From CAZQVA01 sp964596685 (lineage in GTDB: Bacteria; Chlamydiota; Chlamydiia; Chlamydiales; VFKH01): a stretch of 46,970 nucleotides of DNA. Below the pieces are notes generated by a model. The model saw nothing but the letters and a program-made list of their open reading frames with translations, searched no databases and had not been told where the DNA came from. This document shows positions 22,894 through 30,758 of the stretch, one piece after another (within the stretch, counting starts at the first letter, position 1; each line of letters begins with the position of its first letter). The stretch lies in assembly GCA_964596685.1 (NCBI GenBank), contig CAZQVA010000016.1, positions 1 through 46,970 on the forward strand, read 5' to 3'. The position numbers and the translations under genes were made by a program.

Positions 22894-24170
22894 TAAACTT
22901 CTTTTTCGAGTGGTGTGATACGGATCTTACCAATTGCGCGATCGGTACTCGATAGCACTTCTAGGATATAATTATCCAAAAATATTCTGAAACCTTGTTT
23001 TGGGATGGCACCTACCTGTTGGTAAATAAAGCCTCCAATTGTTTCATAATCGCCTTCTTCGCCCAGTTGCACCTGACACTCCTGTTCCAAATCGAACAAT
23101 GTCATACGAGCGTCAGCGATAATCACACCTGCAGGATCAATAGTATAAAGCACTGCCTCTTTTTCATCATATTCATCTGCAATTTCACCGACAATTTCTT
23201 CAAGGAGATCCTCGATCGTGACGATTCCTTCTGTTCCTCCATACTCATCAACAACAATTGCCATGTGCATTTGACGTGCGCGAAATTCTTGTAGAAGATG
23301 AGAGACCTTTTTGGTTTCTGGGATATAGAAAACTGGTTTGCAGAATCTTTCGATGGTAATGTTTTCTTCGTGATGTTCCATGTAAAAGGGCAAAAGATCT
23401 TTGTACATTAATAAGCCAACAATATGATCAATGTTTTCTTTGTACACAGGAACTCTGCTGTAACCCTCTTTTACGATGTGTTCCGCTGCCTCTTGGATGG
23501 TCATTGTCGAGGGGAGTGCAAAAAGATGGATGCGAGGAAGCATGACCTCTCTCACAATGCGATCTTTAAAGCGCAGGACAGACTCAACGAGCTTGCGGTT
23601 GGTGAGTTCCGATTGAGAATTGCCGTCATCTTCCTGGAGCATGGCAACAATCTTTTGAGTAATTGCGCCAGTGGCTGGCCATTGTTGTGCCAAAAGTGGC
23701 TTGAGCAAGTGTTTAGGTAAATGCAGCACCAAATAGTTAAGTGGTAGAAGGATCACAAGAACCGCGGAGGTGACGGGACTGACAATTAAAAAAGTGTGTT
23801 CCGGTCTGTTAAGAGCAAAAAGCCGCGGCATAAGATCAACCAGCGCCACACAAAGTAATAGAGCGACAAGAAGTAAGATCCAATGGTGCCAACCACTTGA
23901 GGCGTGCCACCAATCATCAATGGGAAAGAGTGTTGTCAAAATTGCCATGGTCGTTGCGGCAAGAATGAAAAAGAGCAGTTGCCTTGAAAAGAGAAGGGCT
24001 AATAGAAGTAGGTCAGTAGCGCGTTTAGAAAAGAGTTTGCGGTGAATTTGTAGAAAGAAAAAACTCTTAATTGAAGAGATGGGGTATTGAGGACCTAAAG
24101 CTCTTAAAGAGTAATACGAAGCTGTTAGAGAAAAGCTACCCAGGAGAGAAAAGAAGAGGAGCCACAGCAT
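22893..24170 (-). CDS. CNNM/CorC-type membrane protein with paired CBS domains
   Basis: An inner-membrane protein of the hemolysin C/CorC/CNNM family, implicated in magnesium or cobalt handling. The 425 residues hold a DUF21-type membrane domain (1-165, with helices near 1-20, 52-82, 92-110 and 130-150). Two CBS domains follow (about 190-310), with MLPRIHLFALPSTMTIQEAAEHIVKEGYSRVPVYKENIDHIVGLL and AIVVDEYGGTEGIVTIEDLLEEIVGEI as family hallmarks. A C-terminal CorC/HlyC domain (about 335-420) has TIGGFIYQQVGAIPKQG. The neighbourhood with ybeY fits the chlamydial CT422/CT423 pair I recall. A gap of about 190 bases with a repeat fragment separates it from ybeY. Confidence 0.9.
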   Translation of the reverse strand: MLWLLFFSLLGSFSLTASYYSLRALGPQYPISSIKSFFFLQIHRKLFSKRATDLLLLALLFSRQLLFFILAATTMAILTTLFPIDDWWHASSGWHHWILLLVALLLCVALVDLMPRLFALNRPEHTFLIVSPVTSAVLVILLPLNYLVLHLPKHLLKPLLAQQWPATGAITQKIVAMLQEDDGNSQSELTNRKLVESVLRFKDRIVREVMLPRIHLFALPSTMTIQEAAEHIVKEGYSRVPVYKENIDHIVGLLMYKDLLPFYMEHHEENITIERFCKPVFYIPETKKVSHLLQEFRARQMHMAIVVDEYGGTEGIVTIEDLLEEIVGEIADEYDEKEAVLYTIDPAGVIIADARMTLFDLEQECQVQLGEEGDYETIGGFIYQQVGAIPKQGFRIFLDNYILEVLSSTDRAIGKIRITPLEKEV

Positions 24171-24229
24171 CCTACAGTCACCTTATTTTTTTGAATTTTA
24201 GTATGATGCTGAGATTCCTTGCTACTGGA

Positions 24230-24307
24230 ATTATTTAAACTTGTGTTGTTTTTTTGAACCATAGAGCTCACAGAGCACGCAGAGGGCATATAAGCGGTGG
24301 CACCTTC
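24230..24307. repeat. Half copy of the CACAGAG inverted-arm repeat
   Basis: The segment from TTATTTAAACTTGTGTT through GAACCATAGAGCTCACAGAG to GCATATAAGC and CACCTT aligns with the middle and right arm of the full copies at 36820-37108 and 46320-46771. The left arm is absent: upstream bases 24171-24229 do not match. The arm has drifted at several positions, so this is an old copy. Confidence 0.65.
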
Positions 24308-24340
24308 ATAGCGCCTGAAGGCTCACCACTTTCTTAAGCC

Positions 24341-24362
24341 AAGTTTAAATTGAACTTACGCT
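24341..24362. repeat. Single-end remnant of the AACGTGAG element next to ybeY
   Basis: AAGTTTAAATTGAACTTACGCT resembles the reversed element end (TTTAAAGTCGAACTCACGTT) with several changes. It touches the ybeY stop codon. Confidence 0.35.
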
Positions 24363-24807
24363 AACGCAGTGAAACGCCTTTTTCTTTTGCGGCGATCAGA
24401 ATTTCGTCTTGCTTGCTGTGCATAAGAAGGCGATCTGTTTCTTCGATATCATCATACCCCAGCAAGTGAAGAATGCCGTGAATAATATAGAGAGTCAGTT
24501 CGTCATAAGGGTTAGAGTTGTGCTCGTTTGCATAGTCAACGGCTGCTTGTGGGCTAATGAAAACTTCGCCGAGCATGATGTACCCTTCATCTTCGTGGGA
24601 GTCGATAGGGAAGGTGATACAGTCTGTTTTGGAAGGGTCGTTAAAGAATTCGGCGTGTAGTTGACAGAGCTCCTCATCCGTTACGAAATGGAAGGAGAGC
24701 TCATCACAACGCACGCCCATATATTGAATGACAAACTTTGCAAGCTCCGCAACAATCTTTTTATTGACCGTTAAGACCTTTTGACGGTTTGCAAAGTCAC
24801 AACGCAT
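24361..24807 (-). CDS. ybeY: Endoribonuclease YbeY
   Basis: A zinc-dependent RNase required for 16S rRNA maturation and ribosome quality control. At 148 residues the length is normal. Family features are the central FNDPSKTDCITFP, an IMLGEVFIS segment, and the zinc motif HGILHLLGYDD near residue 110. The family motif is H-x3-H-x5-H. Here the two first histidines are present but the third ligand position reads Asp (GYDD instead of GYDH). The downstream CBS gene and the two tiny genes just upstream form the conserved chlamydial neighbourhood. Its start is only three bases from the stop of the preceding small gene, so the three are probably one operon. Confidence 0.92.
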   Translation of the reverse strand: MRCDFANRQKVLTVNKKIVAELAKFVIQYMGVRCDELSFHFVTDEELCQLHAEFFNDPSKTDCITFPIDSHEDEGYIMLGEVFISPQAAVDYANEHNSNPYDELTLYIIHGILHLLGYDDIEETDRLLMHSKQDEILIAAKEKGVSLR

Positions 24808-24810
24808 TAT

Positions 24811-24972
24811 TTAAGGCAGCACAGGTGTTTTGGGAAGGCTAGTCACTTGTTTGTGTGTTGCATCATCCCAACGTCCTAATTTTCTCAAAACGTCGATACG
24901 TTCGAAACGTGTAAGAACATTGCGCTTTTGGCCTGTTTTGCCGGATTTTCCGTAACTTGAATGTCTGGACAT
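24811..24972 (-). CDS. Small basic protein (Chlamydiae/Verrucomicrobia type)
   Basis: A 53-residue basic protein starting MSRHSSYGKSGKTGQKRNVL and continuing with TRFERIDVLRKLGRW and VTSLPKTP. This pattern (S-x-HSS, KRNVLTRFERI, GKW/GRW, LPK) is what I remember for the small basic protein family found only in Chlamydiae, Verrucomicrobia and relatives, thought to associate with ribosomes. The start at 24972 has a GGAG site (GTAGGAGTTATTC-ATG). It lies nine bases after the stop of another tiny gene and three bases before ybeY, a ribosome-processing gene, which supports a ribosome-linked role. The function has not been shown, and the name comes from family memory. Confidence 0.8.
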   Translation of the reverse strand: MSRHSSYGKSGKTGQKRNVLTRFERIDVLRKLGRWDDATHKQVTSLPKTPVLP

Positions 24973-24981
24973 GAATAACTC

Positions 24982-25149
24982 CTACTTAATCTTCGGAATG
25001 AAGAACGATTGAGCCAACGCTGCTGGTGCTGCATTGACATGGGGGTTAAATGGGCGAGCTTCTTCACGTGGACCAGTAGGTGCTACAGGTGCAGCAGGGC
25101 GCTTTGGGCACCGTTGGCGTCGCTCTTGTTGTTTGCTGATGCGGACCAT
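24982..25149 (-). CDS. Tiny basic hypothetical protein, 55 aa
   Basis: It starts MVRISKQQERRQRCPKRPAA, is rich in Arg, Ala and Pro (PVAPTGPREEARPFN), and ends LAQSFFIPKIK. The start at 25149 has a GGAG site about eight bases upstream, and the frame is clean. The protein is strongly basic at its N-terminus and looks disordered. It precedes the small basic protein and ybeY with spacing of nine and three bases. From memory, C. trachomatis carries two very small unnamed genes (CT421.1/CT421.2) beside ybeY, and this pair is likely to correspond. A ribosome or RNA-binding role is a guess based on charge and company. Confidence 0.7.
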   Translation of the reverse strand: MVRISKQQERRQRCPKRPAAPVAPTGPREEARPFNPHVNAAPAALAQSFFIPKIK

Positions 25150-25264
25150 GTTTTACTCCGAACAATGATATATAACTTTAAAGTGCCACATGCTAAAAAA
25201 GCCTGTACAGCATTTTACAGCTAGATATGCAGGGGATAATTTACTTTTCTTACTATAATACTCT

Positions 25265-25297
25265 AACGTAAGCTCGATTTAAAGTTGAGCTTACGTC
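25265..25297. repeat. Collapsed hairpin copy of the AACGTGAG element ends
   Basis: AACGTAAGCTC and GAGCTTACGT face each other across GATTTAAAGTT. The outer bases and the TTTAAAG core match the element end, so this looks like two ends with the interior lost. It lies in the 278-bp gap between the tiny 55-aa gene and rnr, which holds no other clear feature apart from a short open stretch noted in findings. Confidence 0.5.
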
Positions 25298-25427
25298 ATT
25301 CCAATGACCAGTATGGATCACTGTAAAGAAATACGCCAAAAGGATACAAGACAATACCCCATGCTGTCAATGCCAATCCTTCCTTTGCCGGAATTCTTTG
25401 CAGAATGTTTGGCTGTGTGATTCAGTA

Positions 25428-27434
25428 TTAACGACGTTTGCGCCTTCTTGAGTTTTTTTTCGCTTTCTTATGGGAAGAGTCATCCTTCTTAGTGTCATGC
25501 TCAGCACGCGCTTGTCTTGGGAATTGCCACAGTGCTTCTGACGTGATCAAGTTAATCGATTGCACTTGGACTTCGATCTCCTGACCACAATGCCATTTAT
25601 GGCCTGCAGGGGATGCTAAAACTAAAAGTTTGGGGTCAAATTGAATGGAGTGATAGGGGAGCATAAAGAGGGGCAAAAATCCTTCAAGAGCCCATCCTGT
25701 AACTTCAAAGAGGATGCCCGTGCCTTTAACGCGCGTAATCATTGCTTTAAAGACTTTTTTAGGGTCTTTAGCAATCTCACGCTCAAGAAGACGTAGTTTT
25801 TTGAGGAGGATGACAGACTGTTCTGCACGTGCGCTGATGCGTTCTTTTTCGGAACAGTGATAGGCGATTTCCGAAAGAGAGGAAAGCTCTTCTGGTTCCT
25901 CTAAAAGGATGCGATGGACCACAAGGTCGATATAACGGCGAATAGGGCTAGTGAAATGGCAGTAGTAAGCCAGACTTAATCCATAATGGCCGTCATTAGC
26001 TGTAGAGTAAAAAGCCAATTTCATACTTCTAATAAAACTAACAGCCAATTGGGAGAAGTATTGGGAGCCGATTGCCTGCTCGAATAATTCTTGGAAATCG
26101 CGTGGTTCAGGATCTTTGGGGAGACTAAATCCAAAAGCACGTGCCAATTGGCAGAAGGTGTCGACACTCTCTGGAGCAGGGGCTTCGTGAACGCGGTAAG
26201 TTAGAGGTCGATCCAGCTTTGCCAGGTGTGTGGCAATCACTTCATTGGCTTTTAGCATGAACTCTTCAACCATTTGGTGGGTGACATCATACTCAATTTT
26301 TTCTAAGTGAGTAGGGGCACCTTCTGAATCTGTGTGAATAACAGTTTCCGGAAGACAAAATTCAACGCTACCACGTATTTGACGTTGCTTTTTCAATAAT
26401 TGACATAGTTGCATCATGCGCTTAAGTGCCATTTGATGGGGCGAAGACTTTTTGCCATCGAGCACTTGTTTGGCCTCTTTGTAGGTAAAGCGCTTTTTGC
26501 TACGGATAACGCTGCGACAGATTTCATGGTGGATTAGAGTTCCATGCGCATCAAAACGCATGAGTACTGAAACGGTCAGGCGGTTGACTTTTGGCTTCAG
26601 GCTGCACAACTCATTTGATAATTCGTGGGGGAGCATCGGGATACACTCGCCCGGGAAATAAGTCGAATTGGCGCGTGCCTTTGCCTCTTCATCGAGAGCA
26701 GAGCCTTTTGTGACGTAATAGGAAACATCAGCAATATGTACACCCAACTCCCAGTGGCCATTTTGATGGTTGATATTGAGAGCGTCATCGTAATCTTTTG
26801 CCGTATCAGGGTCAATGGTGATGCATTCAAGGTCTCTTAGATCGCGTCTTTTTTTGATTTCTTTCAGGGGGATGCGTGAGCCATGCGCCTGTGCTTGCTC
26901 AATTGCTGCGGTGGGGAACTGTTGGCGTAGTTCAAACTCTTCGATTGCTGCAGAAATATCCGAAGTCGGGGTAGAGATGTTGCCGATCCAGTTGACGCGC
27001 AGACAACGCGTTTGCCCTGTGGCATCATTCCATTCGAGCACTTTCATAATGAGACGATCGCCTAATTGCATCAATGAGGGGTCTTCAGAATAGACGACGA
27101 CGGGTTTTGCAGTGCCTAGAAGAGGGGCGTGCACAAGGGCTTCGTTGGGATTAAGGATCTGGATGACAGTGCCAGCAACATGTGAGCGGCTGCGCTTCAA
27201 GATAGCGACAACGGCTCCTTCAGGACCTTTAGCGCTATGTGCTAATAATTCGACTTCAACAGTGTCCCCGTCGACAGCATGAGCTGTGGCGTGTTTTGGA
27301 ATGAAGATGTCTTGAGGGTAATCGATGGGGTTTTCAGGTTGAAGAAAGGCAAATCCTCTTGGATGAACTTTCAGGATGCCTTTAAGGAGGTGCTTTATTT
27401 TCTTTGACACAATGCTCTGGTTTTCTAAATTCAT
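25428..27434 (-). CDS. rnr: Ribonuclease R
   Basis: A 3'-5' exoribonuclease that degrades structured RNA. The 668 residues show a cold-shock-like N-terminal domain (about 18-75, GILKVHPRGFAFLQPE), a second OB domain, and the RNB catalytic domain with IDPDTAKDYDDA (207-218, the metal-binding aspartates), GVHIADVSYYV and FTSPIRRYIDLVVHRIL. An S1 domain follows near 575-645 and a strongly basic tail (KKAKKNSRRRKRR) closes the protein. It is somewhat shorter than E. coli RNase R (813) because it lacks the N-terminal helix-turn-helix region, as in other chlamydial forms. It is divergent from the solute-binding gene with 64 bases between the starts, and no strong ribosome site is visible. Confidence 0.95.
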   Translation of the reverse strand: MNLENQSIVSKKIKHLLKGILKVHPRGFAFLQPENPIDYPQDIFIPKHATAHAVDGDTVEVELLAHSAKGPEGAVVAILKRSRSHVAGTVIQILNPNEALVHAPLLGTAKPVVVYSEDPSLMQLGDRLIMKVLEWNDATGQTRCLRVNWIGNISTPTSDISAAIEEFELRQQFPTAAIEQAQAHGSRIPLKEIKKRRDLRDLECITIDPDTAKDYDDALNINHQNGHWELGVHIADVSYYVTKGSALDEEAKARANSTYFPGECIPMLPHELSNELCSLKPKVNRLTVSVLMRFDAHGTLIHHEICRSVIRSKKRFTYKEAKQVLDGKKSSPHQMALKRMMQLCQLLKKQRQIRGSVEFCLPETVIHTDSEGAPTHLEKIEYDVTHQMVEEFMLKANEVIATHLAKLDRPLTYRVHEAPAPESVDTFCQLARAFGFSLPKDPEPRDFQELFEQAIGSQYFSQLAVSFIRSMKLAFYSTANDGHYGLSLAYYCHFTSPIRRYIDLVVHRILLEEPEELSSLSEIAYHCSEKERISARAEQSVILLKKLRLLEREIAKDPKKVFKAMITRVKGTGILFEVTGWALEGFLPLFMLPYHSIQFDPKLLVLASPAGHKWHCGQEIEVQVQSINLITSEALWQFPRQARAEHDTKKDDSSHKKAKKNSRRRKRR

Positions 27435-27498
27435 TAATGTATTGTAGCTTAAATGGGGATTCTTTTATACCCATCCTTGAGAGAATAGATGGATTATC

Positions 27499-28029
27499 AT
27501 GAGTAAAATTAAAATATTTATCACTTCATTTTTCGCTGTGTGTATTTCAACGATGCTTTTTGCGGATGCTGTTGTGCCTGTGAATCGCGTCATTACAGAT
27601 AATAATCCCCCTTATAGTTTTTTGGATGCAAGTGGAGTTAATGTTGGCGAGTCAACAGAGATTCTACAACGCATTGCTGACATCCTCTGTCAACCATTGC
27701 CTTTAGCTGAGATTTTTCCCGAGGAACAGGGAATTCAAGAGGCTTCTAAGGGGCCCATTTCTCTTTTTTATCCCCTTGCAGAAAGCGAATCTATCAAAGC
27801 GCGCTTCAAATGGGTGGGGCCGATCAGTCAAAATGACCTTTATATTGCCTTCAGTCTAGATACACCGAATGTGGTGATTCAAGCATGGCAGGCGGCTTTA
27901 GGACGCATTAAGCGTGAAAAAGACATTCACGGCAAAACTGCCTATGAGTGTATCTGTGAGCGCTATAACGACAAAACTTATATTCATGCATTGACCACTT
28001 CTCCTGTGGCAAAATTCGGCAAAAAGTAG
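27499..28029 (+). CDS. Truncated periplasmic solute-binding protein (SBP family 3)
   Basis: A 176-residue exported protein. A signal peptide covers about residues 1-22 (basic start, FITSFFAVCISTMLFA core, likely cut before DA). It is followed by the family-3 opening strand VITDNNPPYSFLDASGVNVGESTEILQRIAD and a segment ISLFYPLAESESIKARFKWVGPISQNDLYIAF, matching the region in amino-acid-binding proteins where a set of residues contacts substrate. It then jumps to a C-terminal helix like the last helix of the fold (VIQAWQAALGRIKREKDIHG). A full family member has 230-260 residues, so most of lobe 2 is missing. No ABC permease or ATPase lies nearby. It may be a reduced binding protein with another role or a decaying gene; the frame is intact. 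Confidence 0.65.
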   Translation: MSKIKIFITSFFAVCISTMLFADAVVPVNRVITDNNPPYSFLDASGVNVGESTEILQRIADILCQPLPLAEIFPEEQGIQEASKGPISLFYPLAESESIKARFKWVGPISQNDLYIAFSLDTPNVVIQAWQAALGRIKREKDIHGKTAYECICERYNDKTYIHALTTSPVAKFGKK

Positions 28030-28178
28030 TCTTAAAACATATTTTTTTGTCCACATTAAGGTGCCAACACGATATATCCTTTGGATTCATCTGCGATCAG
28101 GTGAGTTCTCAGAAGTGGCCGGATTTGGCTTTTTCTAGAATATAAACAACGATATAAATATAATACTTCTTCAAAATT

Positions 28179-29321
28179 ATGTATAAGTGGTTAGTCTTAT
28201 TTCTTTTTACTTTAGTTCAGTTGCATGCTGCTCCTGATTTCAGCTCTGTAAGGAATTACCTTGAACAATGGCAAACGCAAGGTGGTACTCCAAGCGGCCA
28301 GGTGAGTGTTTTTATTGGCGAACAGCCCATTTTTGAAGAGAGTTTTGGCTGTGCGGACCGCACACTTGGAACGCATTTTTCAAGTGAGCAACAGTTTTTA
28401 ACGCTCTCTATCTCAAAACAGGTGACGGCTGCTGCGTTATTGAATCTGATTGTGGAGTCTGGATTTGATCCAGCATGGATTTTGCATCTGCCACTCGGTC
28501 TGTTATTGGATAAAGAGCATCCTGTGTGGTCGGGGCATCAACCTTCCTGGACGATGAAAGTCAGCCTCCATCAGCTCCTAACGCATACTTCAGGGCTTAT
28601 TGATCCCGTAGAAATTCCCTTGTCCCGTGAGTTAAAAGGGCCAGTTAATGGTACGTTTTTAGAGTATATGCAATGGGCTGTTCAACTGCCGCAAAGTTTA
28701 AAAAAACAAGGGGAGTTTGTTTATTCACCTCTTTTGGCTTACAATTTGCTCGGTTTATTGATCGAAAATTTCACAGAACAACCCTTAGAGACATATTTGC
28801 AGGAAACGTTGTTTGAGCCTCTAGGGATGAAAAACACCTGTCTCATCACTACAGATACTCTAATTGCAAAACCCTATCTTTTAGAGGCAACTCAAGAGGA
28901 GTGGGTGTTAGTTGAACCGTTTCCCTATCATCTCGTATGGGCAGCTGGGGGAGTCGTATCCACGCCAAACGATCTGGTTAAGTGGAATAATTGGCTCTAT
29001 AACAACCCTTTAATTGCTTATATAGCACAGGATTATGTACCGGAAGCTCGCTTGGTTCCACAAGGATTGCAAGAGGCGGCATATGGCTATGGTCTTTATC
29101 GCTCAGGACAAAACTGTTCCTATTATTGGCACGCTGGCGGAGCACTTGGCTTCCGTAATTTTCTTATGTATATTCCCAAATATCAACTTTCCGTTGTGAT
29201 GGTGCGCAATCTAGTTGCCGATCCTAGCTGTTCGGAATTAGATGAGGGTTTGGATTTCTTTAATATCATTTTTCAAGCCCTACAAGGCATGGAACAGGAA
29301 CAAGAGCAGGAGCAGCAGTAG
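28179..29321 (+). CDS. Exported serine hydrolase of the beta-lactamase/PBP4* family
   Basis: A 380-residue class C beta-lactamase-like protein (COG1680 type), perhaps a D-alanyl esterase or peptidase. A signal peptide occupies residues 1-18 (LVLFLFTLVQLHAA). The SxxK motif is SISK at 77-80, with S77 as nucleophile. The second motif region is GEFVYSPLLAYNLLG: the Tyr is present, but the Asn of the usual YSN is not. The third motif is HAGG near residue 325 (YYWHAGGALGF). The C-terminus ends in a Glu-Gln run. The last base of its TAG stop is the first base of the next gene's GTG. True beta-lactamase activity is unlikely to be the job; action on muropeptides or peptides is possible. Confidence 0.82.
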   Translation: MYKWLVLFLFTLVQLHAAPDFSSVRNYLEQWQTQGGTPSGQVSVFIGEQPIFEESFGCADRTLGTHFSSEQQFLTLSISKQVTAAALLNLIVESGFDPAWILHLPLGLLLDKEHPVWSGHQPSWTMKVSLHQLLTHTSGLIDPVEIPLSRELKGPVNGTFLEYMQWAVQLPQSLKKQGEFVYSPLLAYNLLGLLIENFTEQPLETYLQETLFEPLGMKNTCLITTDTLIAKPYLLEATQEEWVLVEPFPYHLVWAAGGVVSTPNDLVKWNNWLYNNPLIAYIAQDYVPEARLVPQGLQEAAYGYGLYRSGQNCSYYWHAGGALGFRNFLMYIPKYQLSVVMVRNLVADPSCSELDEGLDFFNIIFQALQGMEQEQEQEQQ

Positions 29322-30688
29322 TGGATAAAGTCAGCCAGTGGTTGCAAATGATCGATGCTTGGGTATGGGGGCCTTGGTTGCTTGTATTTCTAACGGGAAC
29401 AGGTGTATATCTAACAGTTGTTCTTAAAGGAGTGCAGTTCAAATATCTTCGGTATGCATTTCGACTTGCCTTTGGTAGGAGTCAAGAGAAGGCTGCGGGA
29501 GATATTTCCCATTTTCAATCTCTCATGACCTCACTGGCTGGCACCATTGGTATTGGAAATATTGCTGGGATTGCTACGGCCGTTGCGATTGGTGGCGTTG
29601 GCTCACTCTTCTGGATGTGGGTGACCGGGCTTTTAGGAATGGCTACAAAATATGCTGAAGCGCTTTTGGCAGTTAAATATCGCGTGACAGATCGCAATGG
29701 TAAGATGTGCGGCGGGCCAATGTATTATCTCGAATTAGGGATGGGTTCGAAAAAATGGGCGATGCTCTTCGCTTTTTTTGGGGCTGCAGCGGCACTTGGT
29801 ACAGGGAACATGGTGCAATCACATTCTGTGGCACATGCGATCCATACTCTTGCTCCTGTTAATCCTTGGGTTGTGGGCGGTATTTTAGCTGCTTGTACAG
29901 GCGCACTTCTCGTAGGGGGCATACGTGTTATTGGACGTGCTTGCAGTTTTCTTGTGCCTGTAATGGCAGTATTCTATCTCCTTGCAGCTCTCATCGTCAT
30001 CGCGCTTTCCATCGAACATCTTCCTGGTGCTATTCTTTTGATATTCAAATCAGCCTTCACAGGGCAAGCTGCTTTTGGTGGTTTTGCTGGTGCGAGCTTT
30101 TTGTTAGCTGTGCAGATGGGGATGGCGCGCGGCGTCTTTTCAAATGAAGCGGGTCTTGGAACTTCCTCCATTGCTGCAGCAGTCGCAAAAACTGATGAAC
30201 CGGGGCGTCAAGCACTTGTCTCTATGACGGGAACATTTATTACCACGATGGTGGTATGTACAATCACAGGTCTTGTGCTTGCAACAACACAAGTGCAGGG
30301 ATTGGTAGACGGCAGTGGGCAGCTATTCAATGGAATCGCTTTGACGATGAGAGCTTTTGATAGCATGTTACCCTTGGGAGGTTGGATCGTTACCTTCAGT
30401 GCTGTGATGTTTGCTTTTTCTACCATTATTGGATGGGCCTACTATGGTGAAAAATGTGCGGAATATTTGTGGAAAGAAAGATCGATCCTTCCCTACCGTC
30501 TTTTGTATACTTTATGTGTCCTCTTGGGTGCGGTAATGAGTTTAGAGGTCGTTTGGAGTATTGGCGACATTTGTAATGGACTCATGGCTGTTCCTAATCT
30601 CGTTGGACTTTTAGCTCTTTCCCGCGTTGTTAAGCGCGATCATGAGCTTTTTGAGGGTGTAATCCGCAACGAGCGTTTTTTAGCGTGA
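29321..30688 (+). CDS. Sodium/alanine symporter (AGCS family)
   Basis: An inner-membrane Na+-coupled amino acid importer. The 455 residues hold about ten or eleven hydrophobic segments with AGCS hallmarks: SHFQSLMTSLAGTIGIGNIAGIATAVAIGGVGSLFWMW in the first third, GGPMYYLELGMGSKKWA, and GMARGVFSNEAGLGTSSIAAAVAKTDEP in the middle. The GTG start at 29321 is set by an AGGAG site eight bases upstream that lies within the previous gene, so the two genes are coupled. A hydrolase that might release D- or L-amino acids placed directly ahead of an alanine carrier suggests a scavenging pair, but this is inference. Confidence 0.93.
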   Translation: MDKVSQWLQMIDAWVWGPWLLVFLTGTGVYLTVVLKGVQFKYLRYAFRLAFGRSQEKAAGDISHFQSLMTSLAGTIGIGNIAGIATAVAIGGVGSLFWMWVTGLLGMATKYAEALLAVKYRVTDRNGKMCGGPMYYLELGMGSKKWAMLFAFFGAAAALGTGNMVQSHSVAHAIHTLAPVNPWVVGGILAACTGALLVGGIRVIGRACSFLVPVMAVFYLLAALIVIALSIEHLPGAILLIFKSAFTGQAAFGGFAGASFLLAVQMGMARGVFSNEAGLGTSSIAAAVAKTDEPGRQALVSMTGTFITTMVVCTITGLVLATTQVQGLVDGSGQLFNGIALTMRAFDSMLPLGGWIVTFSAVMFAFSTIIGWAYYGEKCAEYLWKERSILPYRLLYTLCVLLGAVMSLEVVWSIGDICNGLMAVPNLVGLLALSRVVKRDHELFEGVIRNERFLA

Positions 30689-30758
30689 GTTCGACCTGTT
30701 ATTTAAAAATCGAAAAATGTAACCTCTGGTAGAACGAGTGATTTCAGAAGAGGTTTTC

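Noticed and set aside
25304..25420. 38-codon plus-strand frame between the tiny genes and rnr
   Set aside because: There is no ribosome site, and it is antisense to another open stretch of similar quality; composition gives no support.
29515..30426. Several open frames opposite the Na+/alanine symporter gene
   Set aside because: They mirror the codons of a clear AGCS transporter, have no ribosome sites and give low-complexity Ala/Pro-rich proteins.
30683..30710. Transcription terminator after the symporter gene
   Set aside because: GCGTGAGTTCGAC is a degraded element end; no stem followed by a T-run is present.
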